64,000 bases of DNA, taken from Crossaster papposus (Eukaryota; Echinodermata; Asteroidea; Velatida; Solasteridae). The stretch covers positions 310,001 through 374,000 of the forward strand of contig JBAIAA010000097.1 in assembly GCA_037893245.1 (NCBI GenBank), in the 5' to 3' direction. A program made the position numbers and the translations under genes. Below are positions 52,290 through 64,000 of this stretch, one piece after another. The notes below the pieces were generated by a model. That model saw only the letters and a list, made by a program, of their open reading frames with translations. It was not told where the DNA came from and searched no databases. Each line of letters begins with the position of its first letter. Within the stretch, counting starts at the first letter, position 1.

Positions 52290-53450
52290 AATAACCCAAC
52301 GACACGGTACAGATTGCTTATTACTGGGGAATCCAGTTCACTCAAAAACAAATATAAAAATACATTCCACCAACATGATACAGATTACCTATCGTATATA
52401 TACATTTATATATAATCACCCAGTGATGTGGCACAGATAACCCATTTCGAACAGGGCCCAATTTCATAAAGCATTTAAGCACAAACATTTGATTAGCTTG
52501 AACAATATTTTCTTTGCCAAAATAGGGTTACAAACCAACTGTTTAGGTAATGAATATTGTTTGTGACTGGTATTCAGCTTTTGTTATACTGAGCATGAAA
52601 ATCACATGGAGTTGTGGCTGATAACCTGTTTTAACTGAGCAGGATTTTGTGTGTGCTCAGCCCATTTTTGTGCTTACATGTTTTATGAAATTGGCCCCAG
52701 GTAATCCACTTTACCCAATATGAAAAATAAAACCTGCTGAGAAATTGTTAAGTATTTCTGTGTTGGTAAATTTTAAACAAAAACACCCAACATTTCGTCT
52801 TAAAAGAGACAAATTATTCGTTGAATGGATTTACCCAACATTTTTGTTATCGAGCGTTTTACAGTGTGGCTAAAAAAGTTGATGTCGTTTAACAAGCATC
52901 GAAATGTAGCACTACAAAAGGCCTGGATAGAAAATAATGCAAATTTCAACCATATTTCAAGCGTTGATTCTAGTAAATTCCTTCCATTAAGAATTAAAAA
53001 AAACACTACCAAAGACAGATGCTCAAACTTTAACTTACCTTATACAGCTATACAGAGACTCCGAAAATATCACTCCTCATTCGAACCAATTCGGTGCGGT
53101 TTCATCCACAGTATAGAGATCGACCTATTACCGATTACTACAACCGATTACTCCTGTTTCATTTAAATTGAATTCATACTCGCTCGACTTGTTGCTTTGT
53201 CTGATTCTATGCGAAAGCAATGCCTGAAATATTCAATTCATTGACAAATATCTTCAGTAAATGACCGTTCACTGTGTTGAACTTACTTTATAACCGTCAA
53301 ACCATTTTTCAACTGACAACAGGATTTGAAGTTGGGCTTTGATGAATTCCATCCGCCCACTGACAGCGCGAGCAGCGAATTGGCAATTATGCCTAATTAA
53401 TTGTTCGATGAGGACATTAAATTAGCTGCCATGACAACAACGCTTGAAGG
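52290..53450. other. No recognised gene
   Basis: The longest frame, 113 codons at 52825-53166 on the plus strand, matches no family I know and has no codon or motif support. The rest is AT-rich. Confidence 0.5.
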
Positions 53451-53451
53451 T

Positions 53452-53650
53452 AGTCAGGTTGGCGTAGCGGTTCTTTCCTCGCATTCCACCTCACTATTCA
53501 GTCCCTGCCTGATACTGTGTATTTCCTCCCAGGATATTCTTCTGGGGTTTTCCTTTCACCTTTAAATTGTTTTACCTTCTTCTCACTGTCTGTTTTCTTT
53601 ATTTGCACTCCGCACCAAAATGTACCAAATTCAGTTTGTCTAATTGTTAA
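53452..53650 (+). repeat. tRNA-derived SINE, copy 2 with internal deletion
   Basis: Shares GTTGGCGTAGCGGTTCTTTC and AGGATATTCTTCTGGGGTTT with 5461-5752 but lacks the B-box segment. Confidence 0.7.
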
Positions 53651-53911
53651 AGTTGCTTGTATTTATGATCAGTTACACATCACTGAACGGAGGTAAGCCA
53701 GCTACACAGGTGTCTAATCATAATAAATGTGCGGTCAGTGACTACTCTTAGAAAGTTGGGATTTTAAACATTAAACTGATTAATTCAACAGCTTGAGTGT
53801 TGAATTCATCAGTTTTATGTATGGAATTCCTACTTTTAAAGAGCAGTCACTTATCGCACACTTACATGTATAATGTATAATGTTGATTAAACACTTGGGT
53901 TTTAAGCGTGT

Positions 53912-53985
53912 AGTCTGGTTCCCTGACCTGACGATTCCCCGACATATTTATCATTGCTTCGTTTCGTTTAAGAGTCAGGGAGCCA
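53912..53985. repeat. Short inverted element also seen at 33549
   Basis: GTCTGGTTCCCTGACCTGAC on the left is answered by AGTCAGGGAGCCATACTT on the right. Confidence 0.5.
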
Positions 53986-53989
53986 TACT

Positions 53990-55590
53990 TCAAGAACACA
54001 ATTTGTTAACTTGGTTTTCCCTAGATTACAATTGATGGGAATGTATAAGCGCACGTACGTCCACTAGGATTGGTGCTCGGCGCTACATCATTATTGCCCT
54101 TCATCCCGAATACCATTTCAGCTCCCCTGGGGAGTATTATACAGATCCATCTCCCATTTGGCAAAAAGTGACAAAGTGCCCTGCACTTTGTGGCCCACGT
54201 TTTCCAAATCCCTCCGGCGTCGTTTGAGTATCACACTCTAAACGGTTTTAGAGTGTGGTACTACAGAAAGGTAAAACAAAAGTTGTTATTGATTTTGTAC
54301 ATACGATAAAACATGTAGATTTATAACAACCTTCTACAGACAAAGTCAGTAATTCACGTCCCGGCGTCCGCAAGCTTGTGAGTGAAATAAATTATAATGA
54401 ATAATACATCGACATGTATCCGTTTGCCATGGTGGTTGGTCTTTATAAAAACAAACAATGGGCTTTTTAACTTTAAAAAATAACTATTTTACGCAAAATT
54501 GAATACTGCCGAAAATTGTCATTACATTTTTTTTTTTTTTGACTAGGCAAATATACTGTTGTGTTTTCCGATTTAACAAAATAACGAATACCTAAAAACA
54601 AAATGTATTGCCCAAATTCTGAATTTGAACCGGCGGAGAGGGAAAATCGCTTTAATTCAAACGCACGAACATTACATTGGCTGCTCATTTGCCGACATTT
54701 ACCGGGAAAACCTATAATTATGTACATATACTCTTACAGATGCACTAAAAATAGGTGTGATTTTACTTCTTCATTTTTCAAAATGTTAAGGGCTGCTAAC
54801 ATTTCCACTAACTTGGTGGAAAACACTAACAGACCTAACTATTTAGACAACACGCTTTAGCTTCCTGTTATGTGACCTACTGAGGCTAAATGAGGAATGT
54901 CCCCATAAAACCTTGTTTCGAGTATTCGCCACATAATATTAGACATAAGTGAAAACTCGTTTTTAAATCAATTCCGAGTTTTCTGTATTTTTAAGTTGCC
55001 AATGCAAGATACACAGTGCATTTTGTTTTTGTGTTGAAAAATACCCCAAAGTGGACAACAAATGATAATCTTTGTTATTGCTGTTGGTGACGCAAATGCG
55101 TATGGTTTTTAAAGCCCTTTTATTCAAAATTAGATCGCTAAAGTTTGGCGGCGCACTGTCAATTTTCTTGCTGTACATCTTTATAATTATTTGTGCTACA
55201 TAAATAATGTTTTGTATCATTGAAAAGCTAATACATTTTCCTCCTACTGTGTTGTAAAAAGCTCAACATTTTAAAGGTGGGAGTTATTCCCCATTATGCC
55301 ATGGCAGGTCATATAATTATGGCTGCTTTATGATGTACACAATAAACAACTGGGCCTACATGTATTTTTGTCAATCAAGGCCTATATACCTGTATACTAA
55401 AACCATGACCGTTGTGCTGCATGTTCTATGCGACATCCTCAACTAGTTGGCGTATACATAATTTGTTTTTAAAACAAAAATCAAATCCGTCTCTTCTTCG
55501 AAGCTATAACTCTAGGCCGACATTTTTTTTGTCTTTTACGAGAAGATAATGCAATGGTTTTCAGACATTGTACACATTAACGCACGTATT
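53990..55590. other. No recognised gene
   Basis: Small hairpins at 54170 (CAAAGTGCCCTGCACTTTG) and 54234-54257 (CTCTAAACGGTTTTAGAG). No coding region supported. Confidence 0.5.
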
Positions 55591-55604
55591 AATGAGATAG
55601 GAAG

Positions 55605-56262
55605 ACCCCGGACCGATCTTAAGTTAAGACGAGCTCAGCCGCGTTGCTATTGAAGTTAGGACGTGTTGAACGCGTCTTAACTTTGGTGAAATCGATCCTA
55701 GGACGAGTCGCGAGTTAGGACGAGTTACTCTTCCTATAAGACGCGTATTAAGCCGTGTTCGCACTGGATAAACATTTTGGGTAACTTTACCATGACGCCG
55801 GGTAACATTCCGATGGGTTAATCTTCCCACCGTCCGCACTTGGATTTAATTGACGCGGGTAGAATTACCGAGACCATGAGTAAACTAACCGAGCTGGCTC
55901 CAAAACAATAAAGAGGGCGCCCTGCGTGACCTATGACCGCGAATTGACGACCGGATCGTATGTTCCCGACGCTAGCTCTCAACATTAAACCTTCCATCAC
56001 CGGGTGATGGCAGATTTAACCGAGACGTCGCGTCCGCACTGGATTTTCTGGCTCGGTTAAACTGACCTGGTCAATCTTCCTGGGCACCTTTGGCTAGGTT
56101 AAACTACCCACGCGGCGTGGGTAAGTTACCTGTGAGGAAAGTTACCCAGGCTGTTCGCACTGGACTTGAAATGGGTAAGTTACCCATTGGCTCGGTTAGT
56201 TTGCCCAAATTAAGTCCAGTGCGAACAGGGCTTTAGCGTTTCGTGAAATCGACCTCAGAGCA
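55605..56262. mobile_element. Older element split by a Harbinger-like MITE
   Basis: TTAAGTTAAGACGAGC, GCGTCTTAACT and TTAGGACGAGTTACTC words run up to 55750 and seem to resume at 56233 with GCGTTTCGTGAAATCGACCT. Ends are only loosely inverted. Confidence 0.45.
55751..56232. mobile_element. Harbinger-like MITE, TTACCC-word family
   Basis: Ends AGCCGTGTTCGCACTGG and CCAGTGCGAACAGGGCT, with TTA on both sides (55748-55750, 56233-56235). The interior repeats GGGTAA/TTACCC and CTCGGTTAA. Confidence 0.8.
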
Positions 56263-57040
56263 TACAAGTGAATCAAAAGTAAATTAAGCAAAAAATGATG
56301 TGCAGTAAACAATACTGAAGTAAAGCATTATGTCGGACAAAAGGGAAGCAATTAAAGACCTTAAACCACGCACTGTGATTGGTAAATTGTTCAAGAGGCG
56401 TGGCCTACCAGATCGGTGAATTGAGGGTCTAATACATAATTGAGGGAGACGGCTGTTAACAAATTGAAAGTTAGTGGGGAGACGCTGCACATTATTTCAC
56501 GCTCGGGGCAGCTGTTCCAGACATTCGATCACAATGGGTATTTATGTACATAGCCTGAGGGGTTCCAGCCTAAAATAAACATTTCAAGTACATTAAACAT
56601 TTTGGACGAGGATATTATTGCTTGTTTACTTTTATGGAACATTTAGTTTTGTCTATGATTTTCCTTGGGGAGAGGGGGAAAGGGGGAGGGGGACAGGGTT
56701 GTCACTGAACGTAAACAGGTCTGACATACAGTCTCATGTGCTCATGATTTAAGACGTGCCACTAGACCTTTTCACCCGAAAATGATAACAGCGAGGTTGA
56801 GATAGTCAACTTGTACGTGTACGTGTAAGCATGCTATCGGCTTACTAACACAGGATACAGGTTTTCAGTCTTCATGTTAAGCGCATACGGTTGATTTATG
56901 TGTTTAAAACAAAGTTTGCCCCAACGTTGACAACATTTAAAGACGATTACTTAAAAAAACAAAACCGCCGCAGTCTTTCCTGTTAAGCCGTACACTAACG
57001 TCGTACGTGTAAACACGGTTTTGTAGTGATACCTTGCGGC
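56263..57040. other. No recognised gene
   Basis: Contains a short G/A-rich run near 56670-56700. Otherwise nothing supported. Confidence 0.5.
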
Positions 57041-57084
57041 CACAATGATTATTGCTATTGTTAATCAGTTATCAATTGTAATAG

Positions 57085-57390
57085 TAATTGCTTCAATTAT
57101 CATGAATGGGAGGATTTCGGGGGTTATATTTTATAGTAAATATAGTTTTACTGACCTGTTCGTTTACAATCATGGATGCGGAGAAAAGCAAGAAAAATGG
57201 CGTTCATTTTCAACCGGCGTCGGACAGTGGTTCTTATGTTGTTGTTCTTCATTTTTTGCAATCGCCGTCCGGCAATCGTGAATTTTTGTTTATACAATTC
57301 AATATTTCGGAACAATTATAGGATATCTAGCGCAATCCTTTTGCTGGGTGCCTACAGTCATTATTTACTTTCAAATAAGTAAGATATTAT
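57085..57390 (-). mobile_element. MITE A, copy 5 (minus)
   Basis: Reverse orientation relative to the others, with CAACCGGCGTCGGACAG and CAATCGCCGTCCGGCAATCG. It keeps a short frame similar to one in copy 3. Confidence 0.75.
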
Positions 57391-57399
57391 ACACATATG

Positions 57400-58110
57400 G
57401 ACTGGCAATGAGGTCACTAGAGCACGTATATTCCCACGAGTGAGTGAATAGACTGTGAGTGACTAGAGGCCGAAGGCCGAGAGAAATAAGCCCCCCCCCC
57501 CCCCCCCCCCCCCTTTCTGGTCCGAGGGGGGATGGACGTGCCCTATTGACCGAATCATGCCAGTCGATATGTGTGTTATAACACACCTCGGTCCAAATGA
57601 TCCAGACGCCGCCATTTGTATATCAAGGCCAAGTTCGATCAAGGAACTATAGTTAACTAGTCGTTAGTTCGTGACGTCATTAGGGCATGCGCACTGAAGT
57701 CGAAGTGCGAACGACTCTAGTCGAACTATTGATAACTGCCAAACTGGTCCTTTCTGACTGTGCTATTAAAGCGGCTTTTGGTTACCATCGATGCAACCAA
57801 CCGCGATAGGCTGGTCGTGAATAGTCGACTAGACTAGTCCAACCATCGTCGACTAGCCTGAGTTCGATCAGAGTTAGTCAAACTATAGTTAACTATAGTC
57901 CTTGATCGAACTTGGCCCAAGATGAACCTGGCAAACCCTTTGAGGGCGCTGTAACCAGTTAAACAATAAAGGTCTATTGCCCGCTTCGGGATCTATTTTC
58001 CACAAATGCACGGTAGTGCAAATCTCATGCACTAGCCTATATTAGTTAACCCAACGTGACCGTTTTTCTGCCAACCAGAATACGGAACTAGCAAGAGGTG
58101 TGTTAAAATT
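57400..58110. mobile_element. MITE family D, copy 2, with nested element and C-run
   Basis: Shares GACTGTGAGTGAC and GCACTAGCCTATATTAGT with 4055-4360. A run of 23 C lies at 57491-57513, and the 291-bp element at 57627 is nested. Confidence 0.6.
57627..57917. mobile_element. TIR element, TAGTC-word family, CAA target duplication
   Basis: Ends GGCCAAGTTCGATCAAGGA and its complement, flanked by CAA at 57624-57626 and 57918-57920. The interior repeats TAGTCGACTAG and AACTATAGTTAACTA. Confidence 0.8.
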
Positions 58111-58114
58111 CCTA

Positions 58115-59500
58115 ATAATTCGGTAGTAATCAAATTAATAATTAAATGCTCGTGATCAACAATCCACCAATCAGATGAAGGGAATTTATTCAGGTTTGTA
58201 TAATGGTTCACCACGCAATATGTAATTCATACGGTAGTTCACCTTTCGTATTGCTCAAATACATCTGTAAACTCTTACGTGCTTAATTAAACACAGTTAT
58301 GTAAGTGTTACAAATCCCAAAATAGCAAAAAAGAGGCACACAGTTCCATTAAAACAAAACAGCCAAAATAATGTCAAATTCGTTAAAAGAAGAATGTTAC
58401 AGTAAAAGGGGGTAACTTAGGCAGTACATTCCAATATGTTTTATTTTATCGAAATGGTCAAGAAAGAGTTGACAAATAATACCAAACTGAATTTTATGTG
58501 ATATTTTATTAATCTCAAAAATTGCCGAAGTTACCCCGTTTTATGGTATTTGTTAAAGAACGCAGAAAACTTATACAATTCCCGTAATATCACAACTTAG
58601 TAACGAGAATATGGAGGCTAATTTGTGTTTGCAATTCCAAGTTGCGTGCACACGTTTTTGCATTGGCCGAGTGAGGCGCGCAGCATGCGTATAAATATGG
58701 TCTTCCACATATATTGACTTTATTAACCATATCGTTTGTTTAATTTAATTTAATTTAGGGATTAGCCTTTCGGGTGGCTCACCCTACGCATCACCTCATT
58801 GGCTATCCATGTTATGACGTCACGACGGGGTGTCATAATTGGCGATCAACGCCTGCGGCGGACAGATTTTTTTTTGGGGGGCGACGATTTTGTGGTGGGA
58901 CTCGACATGCCACTAGGACCGCAGGGTTGTGCTTATTGGATTACGATCGGTTGCTACATCATACACATACTAAACTGTAAAATGACAGATTTTCTTTTAA
59001 TGATTTGTTTTATATACATAACGCCTGTGCTAATCTGAAGAAGAAAAAATGCAGTGTGCGGTTTCATGATTGAAAAGGGGTTCAAATTGTAGCCTAACTC
59101 TAAAATCCAGTTTTCACCAAATATTTATGACTAGAAAATTAAAAAAAGAGTTTAAATAGTAAATGTAACCTTACGATTTGTTTTGGGAAATTCATCTCAT
59201 TCGGATAATTATTTTCGATTTTGTTTTTGTATCATTCAAACTTTTCAATGGACTAAATGGGTGATGCCCATCGTTTCCAACAGTGTTATGTTTAAATTAC
59301 AGAATGCTCAGTCGGTTTATTCAGTTAGCTTCTTTCAGCAGATAATGAAACAGCAAAACAGATTCAAGACAGTGACAATAAAGGATGTCAATTATTTTGA
59401 TATGATGTGGAACGGCTGTAGGGTAGACGAAGCACGGTTAAAATAATCAGATAATTGGATTAAGATTAATTTTAAGTGTGAACCAATACATATAGAATGT
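58115..59500. other. No recognised gene
   Basis: AT-rich. Frames of 60-90 codons on the plus strand (58774-59446) have no family match or domain pattern. Confidence 0.5.
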
Positions 59501-59510
59501 AGCATTCTTA

Positions 59511-60335
59511 TGCTAGGTTCCCACTGTCGTGCGATCCGTTACGAACGCCACGATTAGCCATTCGTATAGCTGATCGTTGACTTTTCATTTCCTTTTCTGA
59601 AATTTCACGTTTGGATACGAGTTGATGCGAGTCGATACGTACTGGTATGATTTGGTGCGCTTGGATGCGATATAGTCACGATTGGCCAATTTCAGGTCAC
59701 ACGATCTGTCACGATCTGGTCTCCCGTTCAGATACGATCAGATACGTTCCGATAGGATTGTCCCGATTGAGTCCCCGATTGGGTCCCGATCTGACACGAT
59801 CAGCACGATCTGGGTTCCCGATTTGGGACGATCTGGTACGTGCAGATACGTTCCGATACGTTCCGATACGATCATCACGAACTGGTGCGCTCTGTTGCGA
59901 ACAGATATGTTTGTGGTCGCGATGTCTTTCACGATCGGGATCGAGAGTGATTACGATTTGAGCCACGATTGAATCCCGACGGGTATATATACAGCCCGAC
60001 TGACCATAGACTTCATTGTTTCTTTAACTTCTACAGAGTGAAGACTACAACCCACAATCAGATCGAAGCGCATCTCAACAGAGGTGGTGTTTGTCTTGTC
60101 CAAGGTTGATCCCGATCACCACGATTTGGAAGCACGATTAGATGCGATCTGTCGCGCTTTGTTACGATCCATTACGATTTGATGCGATGATCACGATTGA
60201 AAAATAATCGTGTTGATCGTAGACAATTTTGAATCGTCCAAAAATCTTCTACGATCAACACGATTGCCACGACTGACCTCAAGATTTGATAAGATCTGAT
60301 AGGATCACCACGATTAAGACCACGATTTCAATTTG
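59511..60335. mobile_element. Harbinger-like MITE, CGATC-word family, copy 2 (opposite orientation)
   Basis: Begins TGCTAGGTTCCCACTGTCG after TTA. Matches 28448-29193 in reverse complement, including the central TATA-containing block (59978-60105). The right terminus is missing. Confidence 0.8.
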
Positions 60336-60427
60336 TAAGTTAAATTTGAATAACATCTGGTGCACTGACTTCCTCAATATGTTTGGCACATTTTAACCTT
60401 GAATTCTCCAGACCAAGGAGACTGTTA

Positions 60428-61227
60428 TGCCCCTATTCCACACAGACCACGAATCCCACGAACCGCCAAGAATTGATACATTTTAGGATTCGTAATTGAA
60501 TCGTAATCAGTTCGTGAAGTTCTTAACTGATTCGTATTTATCCGTAGTCAGTTCTTTCAATTCTTAAGTGATCTGGAATTCGTGGCAAAAGTTTTGAGCC
60601 GTTCAAAATGTTGGCCACGAACTCCCGATTCAAAACAATCGTAGTTAATTCGTAACAAATTCGTAGTGCATACTTAGGCATCGTACCTGAATCGTAATAT
60701 ATTCGTAGGCATTCGTAGGTATTCTTAACTCATTCGGGGATTCGTGAATTCGTGGCTTGACCACGAATCAGCTACGAATCTGTCACGAGTCCCACGAATA
60801 CACATCGAAGCAGGTACGTTGAACATCAATTTTGGAACTGATGCCCAAGCAGGGATGAGGGCCTTTGTATACCTATCTTGAGGAAAAATCCCACGAATTG
60901 TCAAGAATAGTCACGAATTCAATTTTAATCGTACCTGATTCATAGATGCATTCGGCATATTCTTAACTGATTCGTAACTGATTTCTTACGTTCGTGCAGT
61001 ATTCGTAATCTATTCTTGTAAATCGTAGTGACTCCTTGACAATATTTGAGCGATTCGAGCCGAATCCCACGAATATTCGTAACTCTATCGTACCTGTATC
61101 GTAACAGAATCTTAGAGCGTCACGATTTGGACAACAAATGTTCAATATTCGAGGAATCCTTACGAATCCTACAATTTATCAATTCGTGGCAGTTCGTGGG
61201 ATTCGTGGTCTGTGTGGAATAGGGGCA
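60428..61227. mobile_element. Harbinger-like MITE, TTCGTG-word family
   Basis: Long perfect inverted ends starting TGCCCCTATTCCACACAGAC (about 36 bp in all), with TTA at 60425-60427 and 61228-61230. The interior repeats GAATTCGTG, ATTCGTAA and CCCACGAAT. Confidence 0.85.
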
Positions 61228-61230
61228 TTA

Positions 61231-61832
61231 AGGCCCAGTCACACCGGATCGTACGATTTCTGGATCGTGCGATTGGTGCGATTTAGCAGAGGTACGACCA
61301 ATCGCCAATGTTTTGCGACGATCTTCATAGCGGTCGTATGCTGTGATTGCTCTTAAGACTGGTACGTACAATTGGTGGCATGCTTGGTCGTGCGATCACA
61401 AGCGATTGGAGAAGATTGATCGCAAAATCAGTCGTAGGTAATCGTGCGACTAGTCCCAGGTACCCACGATTGGTCGTACGAGCAATCGTGTATACCTGCG
61501 ACCACTCGCACGATCAGTCGTGTATACCTACAACCAGTTGCACGACTAATCGTGCGACTGTGTGACCCGTGATCATCCATGACTGGTGGTGCGAGCATGC
61601 ACGATTGGTGGTACGACCATGTAAGACCTGTCTGCAACCTCTTACGATTTGGAATCGCAGGTCAGAAGTTTTGAACATGACCATCGACCTTGCTGCGACT
61701 GATTTTGCTGTGGCGATGACCCACGACCTCTGCGACCAGTCGCACGCTCTTTGTACGATTTGCCCAGGATTGCAACATGTTTCGGTCGCAGCTAGGTCGT
61801 AACCTGGTCGCAAGCCCGGTGTGACTGGGCCT
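61231..61832. mobile_element. Harbinger-like MITE, TCGTGCGAC-word family
   Basis: Ends AGGCCCAGTCACACCGG and CCGGTGTGACTGGGCCT, with TTA at 61228-61230 and 61833-61835. It shares its left TTA with the preceding element. The interior repeats TCGTGCGA, GTCGCACGA and CGATTGG. Confidence 0.85.
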
Positions 61833-61835
61833 TTA

Positions 61836-62139
61836 CAATATTACGTGATTCGGGGCAAGCCTTACGCTAGCAACCCCCAGATACGGAATGGTTAGATGTC
61901 TTTGTGCCATTCTCATTCATTGTCAACCATGGATTTGTGCCGAGCGTCTCTTACGTAACTATGCAAGCGCTTGCACCGAATCACGTGATATAGCATCAGT
62001 GTTGTTATAGTCGGGATAATTCAAAGTTAAAACGTACCAAGCATTTTAAGCAAGTCAGTTTACCAGATGTTATTTAAATTTAACTCGCAAATGGCGTATT
62101 CTAATACATTTCGAGCAAGATATGGTAGACTCCAACCCT

Positions 62140-62170
<31 letters not shown>

Positions 62171-62970
62171 AGGAGGGGTTATTGTGTTAGCGGAATCTCG
62201 GAGATTCTTTTGAGATACCGGAGGACGTGATGGATAACAGTATTTTAGAGTGTGTATAAGGTATAGGGTCGTTGTGACCACTGTCTCATATCATGCACGG
62301 TATATTCGAATTCGTCGCAGTTTGGGTAAATTCTCTCATGTATGATCGGCGCTATTAACATTGAAAAAGACAATTTGTATTTCTACCATTGTGTTTATTG
62401 CTTCAGTGGTTACAAGTGGCAAGCTCAAGAAGTGACGGTTATCAACTGTCCTCATATCATCTTGACTTTCTTTATATGAAGTGAACATAATTTCCATGCA
62501 GTTTTAAAAAGGTAATTAATCAATTTCATAAACGAAGTAACATTATTGAACTAACAGCGGTCCTATTATTTTATATATGCTATACACAAACCAACGTCTT
62601 TAGAGACGCTGTGTCTGCAAGTGGGTACATGTTATTACTAAGACATATTGAATCGTTTACGTCGTCGAAGAATAACATGCAAATTTCATTACAGTAACGA
62701 GATCACATGGCTTTAAAATATCACCTTGTGCATAATGTATACGGCTTGTCCAAATTAAAAGTGTGTGTAACACGCAAACATCTGCTACTACGTCAGTCGG
62801 CGATATTTGTGTGTATTAACCGACATTGGTTGCCCGCTATACTGCTCCTCAGCAAGCGCCTGAAAGGAACTCTCCTATCCAGCTCTCTTAATGTTGCTTA
62901 GAAGTAACAACATATTCTGCCAATAAACCTCAACAAACTGCACAGGTAAGTCACATCAGTATGTGTATTT
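61836..62970. other. No recognised gene; G-run of 22
   Basis: A homopolymer of 22 G lies at 62147-62168. No ORF with family support. Confidence 0.5.
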
Positions 62971-62974
62971 TAGG

Positions 62975-63570
62975 GGTTAGCTCGATAGTCTGAAGGTTCC
63001 ATAGTCCTCTGAAGGTTTATTGATCCAAAGGTTCGCTATTCCGAACACACACATTTCCCATAAGCGGGGGTTCATTTTGTCCGACAATGAAATAAGGTTC
63101 GTTACTCCGAGCATTTGATGCGATAGTCCGAAGGTTCGTTAGTCCGAAAGGTTCGGCAATCCGAAGGTTCATTTGTTCGAAGGTTCGATTGTCCGAATTT
63201 TGAATGAGGTTAATTAGTCCGAAGGTTCAATTGTCCGACAAGAACACAATATGCAATAGTCCGAAGGTTTATTAATCTGAAAGCACACGTGGTTTGGTAG
63301 TCTGAATTAACAATAAGGTTATAGGCCCAATCATCAACAATAATGGTATAATAATCTGAACAATGAAACATTATAATGGTAAATATGTATTGTTTACATT
63401 ATTGTAATGCCTATAAGCCTTTATTTGTTGCCAAATGTGACCAATGAACCTTCAATATCGAACCTTATATGGTAATTTCGGACTATCGAACCTTATTATC
63501 AATTCGGACTATCAAACCTTATTGTCTATTATAGGACTATCGAGCCTTCGCATTATTTAACCTTATTCTA
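62975..63570. repeat. Inverted repeat built of GTTCGATAGTCCGAA words
   Basis: The left half reads GATAGTCCGAAGGTTCG repeatedly. The right half reads its complement, for example TTCGGACTATCGAACCTTA. Outer ends GGTTAGCTCGATAGTC and GACTATCGAGCC. Target duplication unclear. Confidence 0.65.
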
Positions 63571-63778
63571 TTTCATCGTTGTTCACCCCTCGGTATTATT
63601 TTCATGCACCCTTGTCTTGATGAACCCGGAACATAGGGTGTCGATGGATGTAGAAACAGAGAGTGCAAGCTGGGGATTTGCTCAAGATAGTCATTTCAAA
63701 CACTATTCCGGTTTTACCTGCAAAATGCTTGAAACATTCATAAGACAGTGATGAACATCACTGAGAACTGATGTTGTG

Positions 63779-63905
63779 CAAAACCGACCCGAAACCGACT
63801 CGACTCGACTCGACCCGAAACCGGCTTCGGGTCGGTTCGGGTCGGTTTTACTATCATTTCAGTCGGATCGGGTCGGTTTTGCGTTTGTGATTTTCGGGTC
63901 AGATA
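63779..63905. repeat. Cluster of ACCCGAAACCGAC words
   Basis: CCGACCCGAAACCGACTCGA and, further right, its complement GGGTCGGTTCGGGTCGGTTT, giving a foldback of about 100 bp. Confidence 0.6.
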
Positions 63906-64000
63906 CATTATTATACCACTGGATGTTAAGCTAAACAGGCAGACGTTTCTTGATCGATCGATATTCATTCAATACTGGTAAACATTCAGGCAAAAAACGG

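Noticed and set aside
52825..53166. 113-codon frame as a gene
   Set aside because: No recognisable motif, no splice context and AT-rich surroundings; a frame this long can occur by chance.

Overview
The window looks like a gene-poor, transposon-rich stretch of an animal genome. It has spliced genes with GT-AG introns, tRNA-derived SINEs, a CR1-like LINE, Gypsy, hAT, PIF/Harbinger-like and Helentron elements, and a large satellite. A lectin-bearing adhesion GPCR in this mobile-element setting suggests a marine invertebrate deuterostome (lancelet or echinoderm type). That is inference; nothing here fixes the species.

The one host gene I can build runs on the minus strand from 33304 to 2263. 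I assembled 20 coding exons by hand from splice sites, reading phase and protein family patterns. They total 3138 nt and encode 1045 residues plus a stop, and all 19 junctions keep phase. The order is signal peptide, a compact C-type lectin-like domain (exons 1-4), a Ser/Thr-rich mucin-like stalk with 99-residue repeats (exons 5-6), a GAIN domain with an intact GPS (7-11), seven transmembrane helices (12-19) and a charged tail (20). This is an adhesion-class GPCR of unusual architecture, likely self-cleaved at the GPS. Most of its 31 kb is introns filled with transposons.

Region by region: 1-1.7 kb holds the 5' end of a decayed Ty3/Gypsy element (438-bp LTR, primer binding site, gag, start of protease). 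1.8-33.3 kb holds the receptor gene. Its introns carry SINEs, a hAT MITE, a foldback element with about 15 TGACGTCA palindromes (7.4-8.6 kb), three Helentrons in direct tandem (12.9-18.6 kb), Harbinger-like MITEs and a 5'-truncated LINE (31.6-33.1 kb). 33.4-35.4 kb is intergenic and has rearranged repeat modules. 35.4-51.8 kb is a 16.4-kb tandem array of a monomer of about 198 bp, with higher-order repeats. 51.8-64 kb has no gene I recognise; it is built from MITEs, SINEs and large TIR elements.

A recurring theme is a set of 0.3-1.3 kb elements with long TIRs. The interior of each is made of near-iterations of one short word (CGATC, TTCGTG, GTACG, TAGTC, GACGTCA and others). Five unrelated ends have 3-bp TTA or TAA target duplications, the PIF/Harbinger signature, and a sixth has TAA on one side and TTA on the other. 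These elements, the tandem Helentrons and the lectin-GPCR are the best candidates for something undescribed.
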